A stretch of DNA of 64,000 nt from Hydrogenophilus sp. (lineage in GTDB: Bacteria > Pseudomonadota > Gammaproteobacteria > Burkholderiales > Rhodocyclaceae): contig JAOAEZ010000006.1 in the NCBI GenBank assembly GCA_026416515.1, forward strand, positions 29,201 through 93,200. Reading direction: 5' to 3'. The position numbers were made by a program, and so were the translations under genes. Under the pieces are notes generated by a model that was given only the letters and a program-made list of their open reading frames with translations, did no database searches and had not been told where the DNA came from. The first letter of the stretch is position 1, and every line of letters begins with the position of its first letter. Below, piece by piece: positions 35,531 to 44,359 of the stretch.

Positions 35531-37425
35531 CGGATGCTCTCCCCTATCGCATCGCCGACCGTATTTTCGAACACCTTGCCGCTGCGGGCATCGAACACTG
35601 CTTTTACCTCCCTGGCGGCGGTGCCATGCACCTCAACGACGCCCTCGCGCGGCAAACCCGCATCACCCCCATTCACTGTCACCACGAACAAGCTGCCGGA
35701 ATCGCTGCCGAAACCTACGCCCGGCTCCACCCCTCCGGGATAGGTCTTCTTCTCGTCACCACCGGTCCCGGGGCCACCAACGCCATCACCCCGCTGGCCG
35801 GCGCTGCGATCGACTCTATTCCCCTCCTGATCATTGCTGGTCAAGTCAAACAAAGCGATCGACTTCCCCCCTTCACCCCCTTACGGCAACGCGGCGTTCA
35901 GGAGGTCCCCTCGCTCGCCCTTGCCGCCCCTCTCGCCAAGCGGGTCCTCACCCTCGACGACCCGGTGGCGGTCGACCCCCTCCTCACCCTCGCCCTTCGT
36001 GAACTCACCTCTGGGCGCCCTGGGCCTATCTGGCTCGAAGTCCCTCTCAACATTCAAGGAGCCCCCTACCCCCTGCCGCGAACCCCGATCCCTCCTCTTC
36101 AACCCTCCGCTCCTCCCGTTCCCCCTCCCCCCCTTCTCGCCGAGCTCCTCGCTGCCCTCGCCGAAAGCGAGCGGCCCCTCCTCCTCGTCGGTCACGGAGT
36201 TCGTATCGCCCGCGGCCAGCAACCCCTCCGCCGCCTTCTCACTCGTCTTCCTCTCCCGCTTGTTGCCACCTGGCTCGCCGCTGACCTTCTCCCCCACGAC
36301 CACCCCTGCTACCTTGGCCGCGTCGGTCAATTCGCCGCCCGTGCTGCCAACTTCGCTGTGCAAAACTGCGATCTTCTCATCACCCTCGGTGCCCGTCTCG
36401 ACCCCACTGTCACTGCCTATCGGCCGCGCGACTTCGCTCGCGCGGCCCGTCGCGTTCACATCGACATCGACCCTCACCAACTCGCCGAACACCCTCCCGG
36501 CGCCCTCACCATCGTCGCCGACGCCGCTGCCTTTCTCATCGCCCTCGACCAAACCCTCTCCACTGCCCCCCCCTCTTCTCTCCCCAACCCCGACCGTTGG
36601 GGGGAATGGCGCGCCCGCTGTGCCGACTGGAAGGTTCGCTATCCCCTCCCTGAACTCCCCCTCTCCTCCGAAGCGGAAGAAGCCGACGCCATCTCTTCCC
36701 TTCTCTCCCTCACTCCCCTCATCAGCGAACACCTTCCCCCCGGCATCACCATTGTCACCGGCAGCTCCGGGCAAGCGATCGAAGTCCTCCAAGCCGCCCT
36801 CACCCTCAAAGAAGGCCAGCGTCTCATCCACACCTCCGGCCTTGGCGCGATGGGCTATGGGCTACCGGCGGCTATTGGTGCGGCCCTCGCCAACCGCTCT
36901 GCCCCTGTTCTCTGTTTCGAAAGCGATGGCAGCCTCATGCTCAACCTCCAAGAACTCGCCACCCTGCGCGCCCTAAACCTCCCCATTCTTCTGATCATCC
37001 TCGACAATCGCGGCTACGGCTCAATTCGCGCCTCGCAACGCCGCTACTTTGGCCGACTCCTCGGCGTGGGTCCTGAAACAGGCCTCTACTTCCCCGACTG
37101 GTCTCGCCTCCTTGCTGCCTTTGACCTCCCCTCTACCCCCATCGCTGGAAAGAGCCATCTCACCGTCGCGCTCACCCACCACCTCACCCACCCCGAAACC
37201 CTTCCCCATGCGCTGCTCCTTCCCCTTCCCCCTGAAGAGACCTTGCAACCGCGCGTCGCCACCCATTTCACCCCCGACGGGCAGCCGATCTCCATGCCCC
37301 TTGAAGACATGACCCCTCTCCTTCCGCTCGAAACCCTTCAACGCGAAATGGCTACGCCGCTCTCCCCCGAGAGCTATCGCGTTCGGGCCATCGATCCTCC
37401 TCTTTCTGGAGAGAAGTCCCGATGA
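35527..37425 (+). CDS. YerE-like thiamine-diphosphate carboligase for a branched-chain sugar
   Basis: 632-aa acetolactate-synthase-like flavoenzyme fold. The N-terminal ThDP domain has the catalytic glutamate in [17 protein letters not shown] (about residue 58) and [21 protein letters not shown] central domain (about 195-350) holds the FAD/nucleotide-type fold. The C-terminal domain has the ThDP/Mg motif [14 protein letters not shown], with the paired asparagine in ILDNRGYGS. Its place between rfbG and rfbH, overlapping both by four bases, is the context of YerE. In Yersinia pseudotuberculosis YerE adds a two-carbon unit from pyruvate to CDP-3,6-dideoxy-4-ketoglucose in yersiniose A synthesis. 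An amino-acid acetolactate synthase is unlikely because no small subunit or ilvC is near. Confidence 0.82.
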   Translation: MTDALPYRIADRIFEHLAAAGIEHCFYLPGGGAMHLNDALARQTRITPIHCHHEQAAGIAAETYARLHPSGIGLLLVTTGPGATNAITPLAGAAIDSIPLLIIAGQVKQSDRLPPFTPLRQRGVQEVPSLALAAPLAKRVLTLDDPVAVDPLLTLALRELTSGRPGPIWLEVPLNIQGAPYPLPRTPIPPLQPSAPPVPPPPLLAELLAALAESERPLLLVGHGVRIARGQQPLRRLLTRLPLPLVATWLAADLLPHDHPCYLGRVGQFAARAANFAVQNCDLLITLGARLDPTVTAYRPRDFARAARRVHIDIDPHQLAEHPPGALTIVADAAAFLIALDQTLSTAPPSSLPNPDRWGEWRARCADWKVRYPLPELPLSSEAEEADAISSLLSLTPLISEHLPPGITIVTGSSGQAIEVLQAALTLKEGQRLIHTSGLGAMGYGLPAAIGAALANRSAPVLCFESDGSLMLNLQELATLRALNLPILLIILDNRGYGSIRASQRRYFGRLLGVGPETGLYFPDWSRLLAAFDLPSTPIAGKSHLTVALTHHLTHPETLPHALLLPLPPEETLQPRVATHFTPDGQPISMPLEDMTPLLPLETLQREMATPLSPESYRVRAIDPPLSGEKSR

Positions 37426-38969
37426 CCGCTATTCCCTCTTATCCCCTCGGCACCCTCTTTGCGCTCTCCCCTGAAGTTGCCGCCCTTCACCCCGGCGCTC
37501 GCCTCGCGCTCCTCGTTCGCACCGACCCCCCCACAGTTGCTCTCCTCTCTACCTCTCCCGACCCTCTAGACCCCACCTCTTTTCCTCCTCCCCTTGCGCT
37601 CCTTCCTTTTTCCCATAACCTCTCTCCCCTCCCCGATCCTCCCCTTCCCCCCGCGGCAGTCGCTCATCTTTTGCGCAGTGCGATTGCCGACGTTGTAGAC
37701 GCTTTCGACCGTGCCAACACTGCTGCGCAACCTCCCTTTATCCCTGGCCGTACTCCTATTCCTCCATCTGGCAAAATCATTGGCGTTTCAGAACGACAAG
37801 CGATGGTTGAAGCCGCCCTAGACGGCTGGCTCACCGCCGGTCGTTTCAACGACGCCTTCGAACGCAAACTCGCCTCCTACCTCGGTGTTCGGCACGTTCG
37901 CACCACTGTCTCCGGCTCTTCCGCTAATCTCCTCGCCCTTACCGCCCTCACCTCTCCCAAGCTCGGTGACCGCGCCCTCAAACCGGGAGACGAAGTCATC
38001 ACCGCAGCTGCCTCTTTTCCCACCACCGTCAATCCCATCTGGCAAAACGGCCTCATCCCTGTTTTCCTAGATGTCACCCTCCCCACCTATAACATTGACA
38101 CCCAGCAACTGGAAGCCGCCTACTCCTCCCGCACCCGGGCGGTGATGATCGCCCACACCCTCGGCAACCCTTTTGACCTCGACGCCGTTCTCTCCTTCTG
38201 TCGGCGTCACGACCTCTACCTCATCGAAGACTGTTGTGACGCCCTCGGCAGCACCTATCGCGGCCGCAAAGTGGGCACCTTCGGCCACCTCGCCACCTTC
38301 AGCTTTTACCCTGCCCACCACATCACGATGGGCGAAGGCGGTGCGGTCGCCACCGACGACGACCAACTCGCGCAGATCCTTCAAAGCATTCGCGACTGGG
38401 GACGCGACTGCTGGTGTCCTCCTGGGCGCGACAACACCTGTGGGCGGCGCTTCTCCTGGCAACTCGGTCACCTCCCTCCCGGCTATGACCACAAATACAC
38501 CTACTCCCACCTCGGCTACAACCTCAAAATCACCGACCTCCAAGCCGCCTGTGGTCTTGCCCAACTTGACCGTCTCGACCACTTCGTCGCAGCGCGGCGG
38601 CGCAACTACACCTACCTTTATCAACGACTTCAACCCCTCGCCGATCGGCTGCTCCTCCCCGAACCCACCCCGGGCAGCGACCCGAGCTGGTTTGGTTTCC
38701 TTCTCACCCTCACCCCCAACGCGGAAACCTCGCGCGCCGACCTCCTTCGCTGGCTTGAAAGCCGCGGGATTGGCACGCGACTCCTCTTTGCGGGGAACCT
38801 CCTCAAGCAACCCTACGCACTCGATCGCCCCTTCCGTCTCGTCGCCCCCCTTGTGAACACCGACCGTATTCTTCACCACACCTTCTGGGTAGGTCTCTGG
38901 CCGGGGCTCACCCCTCCCATGCTGGACTACCTCGCCACCGTCCTTCTCGAATACTTCGGTCACTTTTAA
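37422..38969 (+). CDS. rfbH: CDP-4-keto-6-deoxyglucose 3-dehydrase (E1/RfbH) with N-terminal extension
   Basis: PMP-dependent [2Fe-2S] enzyme that removes the C3 hydroxyl of CDP-4-keto-6-deoxyglucose. The hallmark is histidine in place of the usual PLP lysine, in [16 protein letters not shown]. Cluster cysteines are in [10 protein letters not shown] and [12 protein letters not shown] (C-x-C-x7-C). Other segments ([55 protein letters not shown]) are very close to Salmonella RfbH. The protein is 515 aa; the canonical core starts near residue 79, leaving about 78 extra N-terminal residues (Pro/Leu-rich, no recognised domain). The upstream start is supported by a four-base overlap with the carboligase gene. 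Its electron donor, the RfbI/E3 reductase, is not in this window. Confidence 0.93.
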   Translation: MTAIPSYPLGTLFALSPEVAALHPGARLALLVRTDPPTVALLSTSPDPLDPTSFPPPLALLPFSHNLSPLPDPPLPPAAVAHLLRSAIADVVDAFDRANTAAQPPFIPGRTPIPPSGKIIGVSERQAMVEAALDGWLTAGRFNDAFERKLASYLGVRHVRTTVSGSSANLLALTALTSPKLGDRALKPGDEVITAAASFPTTVNPIWQNGLIPVFLDVTLPTYNIDTQQLEAAYSSRTRAVMIAHTLGNPFDLDAVLSFCRRHDLYLIEDCCDALGSTYRGRKVGTFGHLATFSFYPAHHITMGEGGAVATDDDQLAQILQSIRDWGRDCWCPPGRDNTCGRRFSWQLGHLPPGYDHKYTYSHLGYNLKITDLQAACGLAQLDRLDHFVAARRRNYTYLYQRLQPLADRLLLPEPTPGSDPSWFGFLLTLTPNAETSRADLLRWLESRGIGTRLLFAGNLLKQPYALDRPFRLVAPLVNTDRILHHTFWVGLWPGLTPPMLDYLATVLLEYFGHF

Positions 38970-38981
38970 GAAGGAGGTACC

Positions 38982-40493
38982 ATGAATCCCCTCGCGCAGC
39001 CCCTCATCATCCTTGAACTCGCCAACAACCACATGGGCGACGAAGCGCACGCCCGGGAACTCATCGCCACTTTTGCCGAAGCCATCTCCCCCTACCGTGC
39101 CATCTGGCGTTTTGCCCTCAAATTTCAATTTCGCACCCTCTCTACCCTCCTTCACCCCGCGCATCGTTCTGGGAGCACCCATCGCTATGTTCGGCGCTTC
39201 ACCGAAACGGCGCTCTCCCCCGACGCTTTTGCTCGGCTTACCGACTATGCTCGCTCTCTCGGCTACCTGCTAGCGGCCACCCCCTTTGACGAAGCAGCCG
39301 TAGACCAGATCGAACAACTCCGTCTCGACTACCTCAAAATTGCCAGCGCCGCCCTCACCGACTGGCCGCTTCTCGAGCGGATTGCTACGGTCGCTCAACC
39401 CATCATCGCCTCCACAGCGGGTGCTGCGCTAGAAGACCTCGACCGAGTAGTCAGCTTCTTTCGCCACCGTCAACGACCTCTCGCCCTCATGCACTGTGTC
39501 GCGCTCTACCCTACTCCCCCCGAGCAACTCAATCTGGGGCAAATCGAACTCCTCAAACGCCGTTACCCCGATCTCCCCATCGGCTACTCCACCCACGAAC
39601 CCCCCGACGAGTATGAAACGGCTCCCATCGCCCTCGCCTTAGGGGCCACCCTCTTTGAAAAGCACATCGCTCTTCCCACCGATCGCTACTCCCCCAACGC
39701 CTACTCGCTCTCTCCCTCGCAACTCACCCGCTGGCTTGAGGCCCTCACCCGCGCCCATCGCCTCATCGGTGAACGCCTTTGTCGTACCACTGCTGGTGAA
39801 GCCGAACGAGCCAGCCTCTTTGATCTCAAACGCGGTCTCTTCGCCCGGCGTGCGATCGCCCCTGGTACTTCTCTCACCCCTGACGACTACTATCTCGCCT
39901 ACCCACCGGTACCGGGTCAATGGACCGCCGACGACGCGGGTAAATACATCCAACTCACTGCGCTCACCCCGATTGCTGCCGACGAACCCCTCACGCCCAC
40001 CAATACCCGTCGGGAAGATCAACAAGCCCTTCTGCGTCACCACTGTCGAACCATCAAAGAGTTTCTCCAACGCCACCCCATTCCCCTTCCCCCTGCTGCC
40101 GACCTCGAACTCTCGCACCATTACGGTCTTGAGCGTTTTCCTCAGTATGGGATGGCGCTCCTCACCATCGTCAATCGCGCCTACTGCAAAAAGCTGCTTG
40201 TCCTTCTCCCCGGTCAAACCCACCCCGAGCAATACCACAAACAAAAAGAAGAAACCTTCATTCTCCTTGCCGGTACTCTCACCCTCACCCTCGACGGGCA
40301 ACCCCATCACCTCGCTGCCGGCCAGCTTGTCACCATCCCTCCGGGGGTTCGCCACGCCCTCACCACGCAAGAGGGCTGCATCATCGAAGAGCTCTCCACC
40401 ACTCACTACCCGAGCGACTCCTACTACACCGATCCGGCGATTCACGCCAACCCCAACCGTAAGACCCGCATCACCTACTGGCTCGACGCATGA
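38982..40493 (+). CDS. NeuB-family sugar-acid synthase with SAF domain fused to a C-terminal cupin
   Basis: 503-aa fusion. Residues of about 1-275 are a NeuB TIM barrel (LIILELANNHMGDE, KFQFRTL, LKIASAALTDWPLLERIA, STAGAALEDLDRVV, MHCVALYPTPPEQLNLGQI, GYSTHEPPDE). About 285-345 is an SAF antifreeze-like domain (SLFDLKRGLFARRAIAPGTS). About 380-503 is a cupin (KKLLVLLPGQTHPEQYHKQKEE, LAAGQLVTIPPGVRHAL). NeuB enzymes condense an amino-hexose with phosphoenolpyruvate to give nonulosonic acids. The cupin may act as a sugar isomerase or sensor. No NeuA or NeuC relative is in this window, so the product is unclear. A strong ribosome site, AAGGAGG, precedes it by about five bases, unlike most plus-strand neighbours. 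Confidence 0.85.
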   Translation: MNPLAQPLIILELANNHMGDEAHARELIATFAEAISPYRAIWRFALKFQFRTLSTLLHPAHRSGSTHRYVRRFTETALSPDAFARLTDYARSLGYLLAATPFDEAAVDQIEQLRLDYLKIASAALTDWPLLERIATVAQPIIASTAGAALEDLDRVVSFFRHRQRPLALMHCVALYPTPPEQLNLGQIELLKRRYPDLPIGYSTHEPPDEYETAPIALALGATLFEKHIALPTDRYSPNAYSLSPSQLTRWLEALTRAHRLIGERLCRTTAGEAERASLFDLKRGLFARRAIAPGTSLTPDDYYLAYPPVPGQWTADDAGKYIQLTALTPIAADEPLTPTNTRREDQQALLRHHCRTIKEFLQRHPIPLPPAADLELSHHYGLERFPQYGMALLTIVNRAYCKKLLVLLPGQTHPEQYHKQKEETFILLAGTLTLTLDGQPHHLAAGQLVTIPPGVRHALTTQEGCIIEELSTTHYPSDSYYTDPAIHANPNRKTRITYWLDA

Positions 40494-40590
40494 AATCGGC
40501 ATGCTCCTCCCCTCTTTTCCTCTCTTTCTCCTTATCCCTTCTACGCTCTATCATCGATGCACCCCCTTCCTTCCCCTTAAAGAACTCTTA

Positions 40591-40596
40591 TATAAT
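40591..40596 (+). promoter_or_regulatory. TATAAT -10 box before the FkbH cassette
   Basis: A perfect TATAAT sits in the 152-base gap after the NeuB-like gene, 50 bases upstream of the FkbH ATG. The surrounding CTTATATAATAGGGCGG is AT-richer than the flanks. I see no good -35 at 16-18 bases. It suggests the FkbH-ACP-GNAT-VOC-methyltransferase cassette has its own promoter. Confidence 0.4.
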
Positions 40597-40645
40597 AGGG
40601 CGGTTCTTGAAGCGATTCGCCCGAACTTCTTCAAGGAAATAAACT

Positions 40646-42364
40646 ATGGCCGACGGCGAGGCCTCTTCTCTCTCTCAAACTCTTTCCCTCTCCTGGCGTC
40701 TTCAAGCGCAGCCGATTCTCTTTGACACACTTCCCCAACGAGCGCAACTTATTCAGTATGGAGAGCTTATAGAAGCGATTCCCTTACCGCGCAAGCGTAT
40801 CAACATCTGGCGCAACCACGCTTTTGAACCCATCCTCTCTCTCCTTCCGGCCTACTCTCTCTATGCGGGTATACGATATGATTTATGGCTAAGTCCTTAC
40901 GACGATACGTTCAGCTTTACAGACTATACGTCAGCTGATCTAGAATGCCTCTGGTTAGACCCCACGCGCTATGCCCTTGACCCATCCTCCTTCACCGCCT
41001 GGATCGCCGACCGTATCGCCGATCTCCGCCGCCGCTCATCTGCCCCCATCGTTTTAGCTACCTGGGGGGAACCCGAACGCATCGACTCCCTTCACCGCCT
41101 TGCGGGACAGTGTCCCGCTTTCTATGTTGCTGATCTTGCGGCGCTTGCACGAGAAGTGCACCTTCCTCTTCTCGACGCACGCAATACTGCTGTTGCAGGA
41201 ACACCGCTCTCGCGGAGCCTCATCACCCTTACCGCCCGGGCCCTTGCCTGTCGCTGGTGGGCAGGCGCGCTCCTACCGCCCATCAAAGCGATTGCCGTCG
41301 ACCTTGACCACACTCTTCACGATGGGATTCTCGCCGAAGTCGGGGTGGAGAGGGTTCGACTTACTTCGGCCCATGAACATCTGCAGCGCCTCCTAATGGA
41401 ACTTCAAGAGCAAGGGATTTTATTGGCTTTAGTCTCCCGCAATGAAGCATTCGACGTAGAGCAACTCTTTGAAAAGCGATCCGACTACCCATTACGGCGA
41501 ACGCACTTTAGCGCTCTCGAAGTCTCGTGGGGACCTAAAAGTGCGGCGCTTGCGCGCATTGCCGCGCACTTAAAGATCGGCTTTGACGCGCTTCTATTTA
41601 TCGACGACAACGCTGGCGAACTTTACGAAGCTGCTACTCACTGCCCAGGAATTCATCTTCTACAGGCTCAAGAAGATGCCTCCGCCACCTCCCGCGCGTT
41701 AGCTAACTATCCTGGTCTTTGGCGCTGGCAGCGCAGCCGTGAAGATAGCCTCCGCGCCCGCGATCTTGCGGTTCAACACCAACGGCTTCTCCTTCAGGAA
41801 CAAACAGATCCCACTGCCTATTTTCGAGAACTCGAAGTAGTCATCGTCATCGCTCTTAATCCCATTTCCATCCTAGAACGACTTGCCAGTTTAAGCACTC
41901 GCACTAACCAATTTAACCTCACCCTACGGCGTCTAAATGCTGTCGAAATCGAAAGTTACATGCGCGCCGAAGAAGCCGATGTAGCGGCAGTATCGCTCTC
42001 TGACCGGTTAAGCGACAGCGGTACAGTTGGGCTGATCATTGGCAAGCGCTCGGAAACCACTTTCATTATCGAAGAGCTCTGTCTCAGCTGTCGGGCACTT
42101 GGTCGAAACTTGGAAGACGCGCTCATCCTCCCTGCCATCGCCGCGTTACCCAGCAGCCGTGGTTGCGAATGGCTTCAATTCCCGGTCGCAGAAGGGCCGC
42201 GCAACGGCCCTGCGCGCTCTTGGCTCGCGCGCCTCACAGGCGCCACCGAACTACCAACGGCGAACCATTCCATTCGTCTCCCCTTCGCGATCGCAGCCCA
42301 CTACCGTCCCCCCGAGGGTATACAACTCCGTTTAGAATCTCATAACCCTGGAGCCTCTTCATGA
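40646..42364 (+). CDS. FkbH-like HAD-IIIC acyltransferase/phosphatase
   Basis: 572-aa protein with three parts. A SGNH-like N-terminal region (about 1-205) is followed by a HAD-IIIC domain (about 210-360, KAIAVDLDHTLHDGIL, ALVSRNEAFDVEQLF, FIDDNAGELYEA). A GNAT-like C-terminal domain covers about 390-555 (TNQFNLTLRRLN, VGLIIGKR). FkbH proteins load a three-carbon unit, typically glyceryl from 1,3-bisphosphoglycerate, onto an acyl carrier protein. The HAD motif reads DLDHTL where FkbH usually has DLDNTLWGG. Its stop overlaps the ACP gene by four bases. In sugar islands such pairs make N-acyl groups for amino sugars. Base composition is less C-rich than flanking genes, suggesting separate acquisition. 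Confidence 0.85.
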   Translation: MADGEASSLSQTLSLSWRLQAQPILFDTLPQRAQLIQYGELIEAIPLPRKRINIWRNHAFEPILSLLPAYSLYAGIRYDLWLSPYDDTFSFTDYTSADLECLWLDPTRYALDPSSFTAWIADRIADLRRRSSAPIVLATWGEPERIDSLHRLAGQCPAFYVADLAALAREVHLPLLDARNTAVAGTPLSRSLITLTARALACRWWAGALLPPIKAIAVDLDHTLHDGILAEVGVERVRLTSAHEHLQRLLMELQEQGILLALVSRNEAFDVEQLFEKRSDYPLRRTHFSALEVSWGPKSAALARIAAHLKIGFDALLFIDDNAGELYEAATHCPGIHLLQAQEDASATSRALANYPGLWRWQRSREDSLRARDLAVQHQRLLLQEQTDPTAYFRELEVVIVIALNPISILERLASLSTRTNQFNLTLRRLNAVEIESYMRAEEADVAAVSLSDRLSDSGTVGLIIGKRSETTFIIEELCLSCRALGRNLEDALILPAIAALPSSRGCEWLQFPVAEGPRNGPARSWLARLTGATELPTANHSIRLPFAIAAHYRPPEGIQLRLESHNPGASS

Positions 42365-42603
42365 CGGAGGAGATCCTACGCCAAAACCTTCTAGAAATTA
42401 TGCGCACTGTGCTCAAAGTTCCCGACCTCTCTCCGCACGCCGAACGTCAAGCAGTAGCGCAATGGGATTCCCTCCGAAACATCGAGCTCATCTTTGCTCT
42501 AGAAGATGCTTTCGGCATCGAGTTCACTGCAGAAGAGTTGGAAACATTTACGAGCGTCGACGCGATCCTTCGCATCTTGACAAAGAAGAAAAATGCGGCA
42601 TAG
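42361..42603 (+). CDS. Acyl carrier protein
   Basis: 80-residue four-helix carrier. The phosphopantetheine attachment serine lies in WDSLRNIELIFALEDAFGIEF at about residue 37. It begins MTEEILRQNLLEIMRTVLKV and overlaps both FkbH (4 bases) and the GNAT gene (11 bases), so the three are made together. It probably carries the acyl group made by FkbH to the acyltransferase. It is not the fatty-acid ACP: no fab genes are near and the DSL context differs. Confidence 0.92.
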   Translation: MTEEILRQNLLEIMRTVLKVPDLSPHAERQAVAQWDSLRNIELIFALEDAFGIEFTAEELETFTSVDAILRILTKKKNAA

Positions 42604-43168
42604 CTATATTCTTGAAGGATTCGGTTTTCGCTTGCGGCCCGTCGAAGATGCCGACGCCGCGCTGATTCTCCAACTTCGCAATGACCCCGAACGGGGACGC
42701 TATCTCCACCGCGGCGCCTCCACTCTTGAAGAACAGCTAGCTTGGCTCGCCGCCTATTATAACCGGCCGGGGGACTACTGTTTTGCCATAGACCGCCGCC
42801 GCACTGGAGAAACAGAGGGATTCATCTCCCTTTACGGGATAGATGAAGACCGCAATTCTGCCGAGTGGGGACGCTGGATTTTAAAGCCGACCTCCCTTGC
42901 CGCTGTAGAAAGTGTTTACCTCATGTTTAGCTTCGCTTTTGACTGCTTGGCTCTTTCCTTCGTATACAGCCGTACCGTCGCCGAAAATAGACAGGTAGTG
43001 GCGTTCCATGACGCTTTAGGCCTCCATCGGCGGATCTTACCGAATTGGTTTGAACTCCACGGCGAACGTAAAGACGCGGTCGAGCACACCTTAGACGCCA
43101 CCCACTGGCGCACCCTTGCTCCCTCTCTGAAAAAACAGGTGGCACGGCTGGCACACAAATTGGGGTAA
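42593..43168 (+). CDS. GNAT-family N-acyltransferase (RimJ/RimL-like)
   Basis: 191-aa protein with the GNAT fold. It opens YILEGFGFRLRPVEDADAAL; GEWGRW-like strands are seen in NSAEWGRWILKP, and the acceptor/CoA helix region in FVYSRTVAENRQVVAFHDALG. Its start lies inside the ACP gene. It likely transfers the ACP-bound acyl group to an amino sugar, such as the 3-amino-3,6-dideoxyhexose predicted from the FdtB/FdtA pair upstream. Acceptor and donor are inferred from context. Confidence 0.8.
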   Translation: MRHSYILEGFGFRLRPVEDADAALILQLRNDPERGRYLHRGASTLEEQLAWLAAYYNRPGDYCFAIDRRRTGETEGFISLYGIDEDRNSAEWGRWILKPTSLAAVESVYLMFSFAFDCLALSFVYSRTVAENRQVVAFHDALGLHRRILPNWFELHGERKDAVEHTLDATHWRTLAPSLKKQVARLAHKLG

Positions 43169-43174
43169 AACAAA

Positions 43175-43594
43175 ATGGACCTCTCTTTTCCTCCCGATGC
43201 CCCCCTCCTCCGTTTTCACCATGTGGGCTATGCCTGTGCAAAGATCGATCGGGAACTTCCCTTTTTTCAACCATTGGGTTACCGCTGCGAAGGCAGTCGT
43301 TTTTTTGATCCTACCTTTGGTGTCTCGGGTCTATTCCTGGTAGGTGGTGGCCCCCGCCTCGAACTCTTAGAAAACCTTCCCGGCTCCTCGCGCCTCGATC
43401 CGTGGCTCGCTCAAAGGGTTAAATGCTACCATTTCGCTTACGAAGTGGCCGACTTTGCGCAAGCGATTCCTTGGTTCCTTAGCCAACGGAGCCGCATCAC
43501 CTTTGGACCAGCTCCCGCGGTTGCCTTTAACGGTCGTCCAGTAGTATTCCTTATGATGCGCAATCTACAACTCATTGAGCTTATTGAAAGTTAA
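43175..43594 (+). CDS. VOC-family protein of the acyl-decoration cassette
   Basis: 139-aa vicinal-oxygen-chelate protein with the pattern RFHHVGYACAKIDRELPFFQPLGY ... LELLEN ... CYHFAYEVADFAQAIPWF ... IELIES. Metal ligands (His in HHVG and CYHFAY; Glu in LELLE and IELIE) appear conserved, resembling methylmalonyl-CoA epimerase. It lies 6 bases after the GNAT gene and 3 before a methyltransferase gene. VOC genes of this type accompany FkbH/ACP pairs in surface-sugar clusters. A role in epimerising or modifying the ACP-bound acyl unit is a reasonable guess. Confidence 0.78.
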   Translation: MDLSFPPDAPLLRFHHVGYACAKIDRELPFFQPLGYRCEGSRFFDPTFGVSGLFLVGGGPRLELLENLPGSSRLDPWLAQRVKCYHFAYEVADFAQAIPWFLSQRSRITFGPAPAVAFNGRPVVFLMMRNLQLIELIES

Positions 43595-43597
43595 GCC

Positions 43598-44344
43598 ATG
43601 CAAACAAAAAAGGAGGCAAGCGAACAGGCCCGTTTAGCGGCGATCGCCGAACGATCCACCTATGCAGCTGGTCTCAATATGGCGATGACTCAGTACAGTT
43701 TTCGCGTCTTTCGTCGCCATCTCCGCGGCCGTACCATTCTCGAACTTGGACCGGCTGAAGGAGTCATGACTGAGTTGCTCGTCAAAACGGGCCTTGAGCT
43801 CACTGTCGTTGAAGGGGCTCTCCCGTTTTGTCAAGCCCTAGCTCAACGTTTTCCAAACATTACAGTAATTCATTCCCTCTTTGAAGAATTTAGCCCAACG
43901 CAACGCTACGACAACATTATTTTCGGCCATGTGCTTGAGCATGTAGCAAACCCTGTTGAGATTCTGCGGCGCGCTCGTTCCTGGCTTACTCCCGAGGGGC
44001 GGGTGCTGGCAGCTGTCCCTAATGCCCGTTCGATCCATCGCCAAGCTGCAGTCCTCATGGGACTACTGCCGGCGGAGGATGCCCTTAACCAATCTGACCT
44101 TCAACACGGCCATCGGCGCGTTTTCAACCCCGAAAGCTTCCGTCAAACCTTTCTCGAAGCGGGTTACCGCATTGAACTCTTCGGAGGATATTGGCTTAAG
44201 CCCCTCTCCAATGCTCAACTTGAAACCCATTGGACCCCTCAGATGATAGAAGCTTTCATGCAGTTAGGCGAACGTTACCCCGATATCGCTGCAGAAATCT
44301 ACATCGTCGCCTACTCTGATCAAACCGGTCTCTACGGTTTGTGA
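43598..44344 (+). CDS. Class I SAM-dependent methyltransferase
   Basis: 248 aa. SAM-binding motif I is ILELGPAEGVMTELLV near residue 48, motif II ELTVVEGALPFCQALAQRF, and motif IV IIFGHVLEHVANPVEIL with LTPEGRVLAAVPN. The C-terminal part (DLQHGHRRVFNPESFRQTFLEAGY) is UbiG/Methyltransf_11-like. It ends the compositionally distinct cassette; the next gene, 15 bases on, returns to the C-rich style. Target is unknown: O-methylation of the acyl group (for example a glyceryl unit) or of a sugar. Confidence 0.85.
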   Translation: MQTKKEASEQARLAAIAERSTYAAGLNMAMTQYSFRVFRRHLRGRTILELGPAEGVMTELLVKTGLELTVVEGALPFCQALAQRFPNITVIHSLFEEFSPTQRYDNIIFGHVLEHVANPVEILRRARSWLTPEGRVLAAVPNARSIHRQAAVLMGLLPAEDALNQSDLQHGHRRVFNPESFRQTFLEAGYRIELFGGYWLKPLSNAQLETHWTPQMIEAFMQLGERYPDIAAEIYIVAYSDQTGLYGL

Positions 44345-44359
44345 ATCGACAGCAAAAGC

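Noticed and set aside
35527..37425. Acetolactate synthase (ilvB) for branched-chain amino acids
   Set aside because: No regulatory subunit or ilvC nearby, and the gene is sandwiched with four-base overlaps between CDP-sugar genes, the YerE context.
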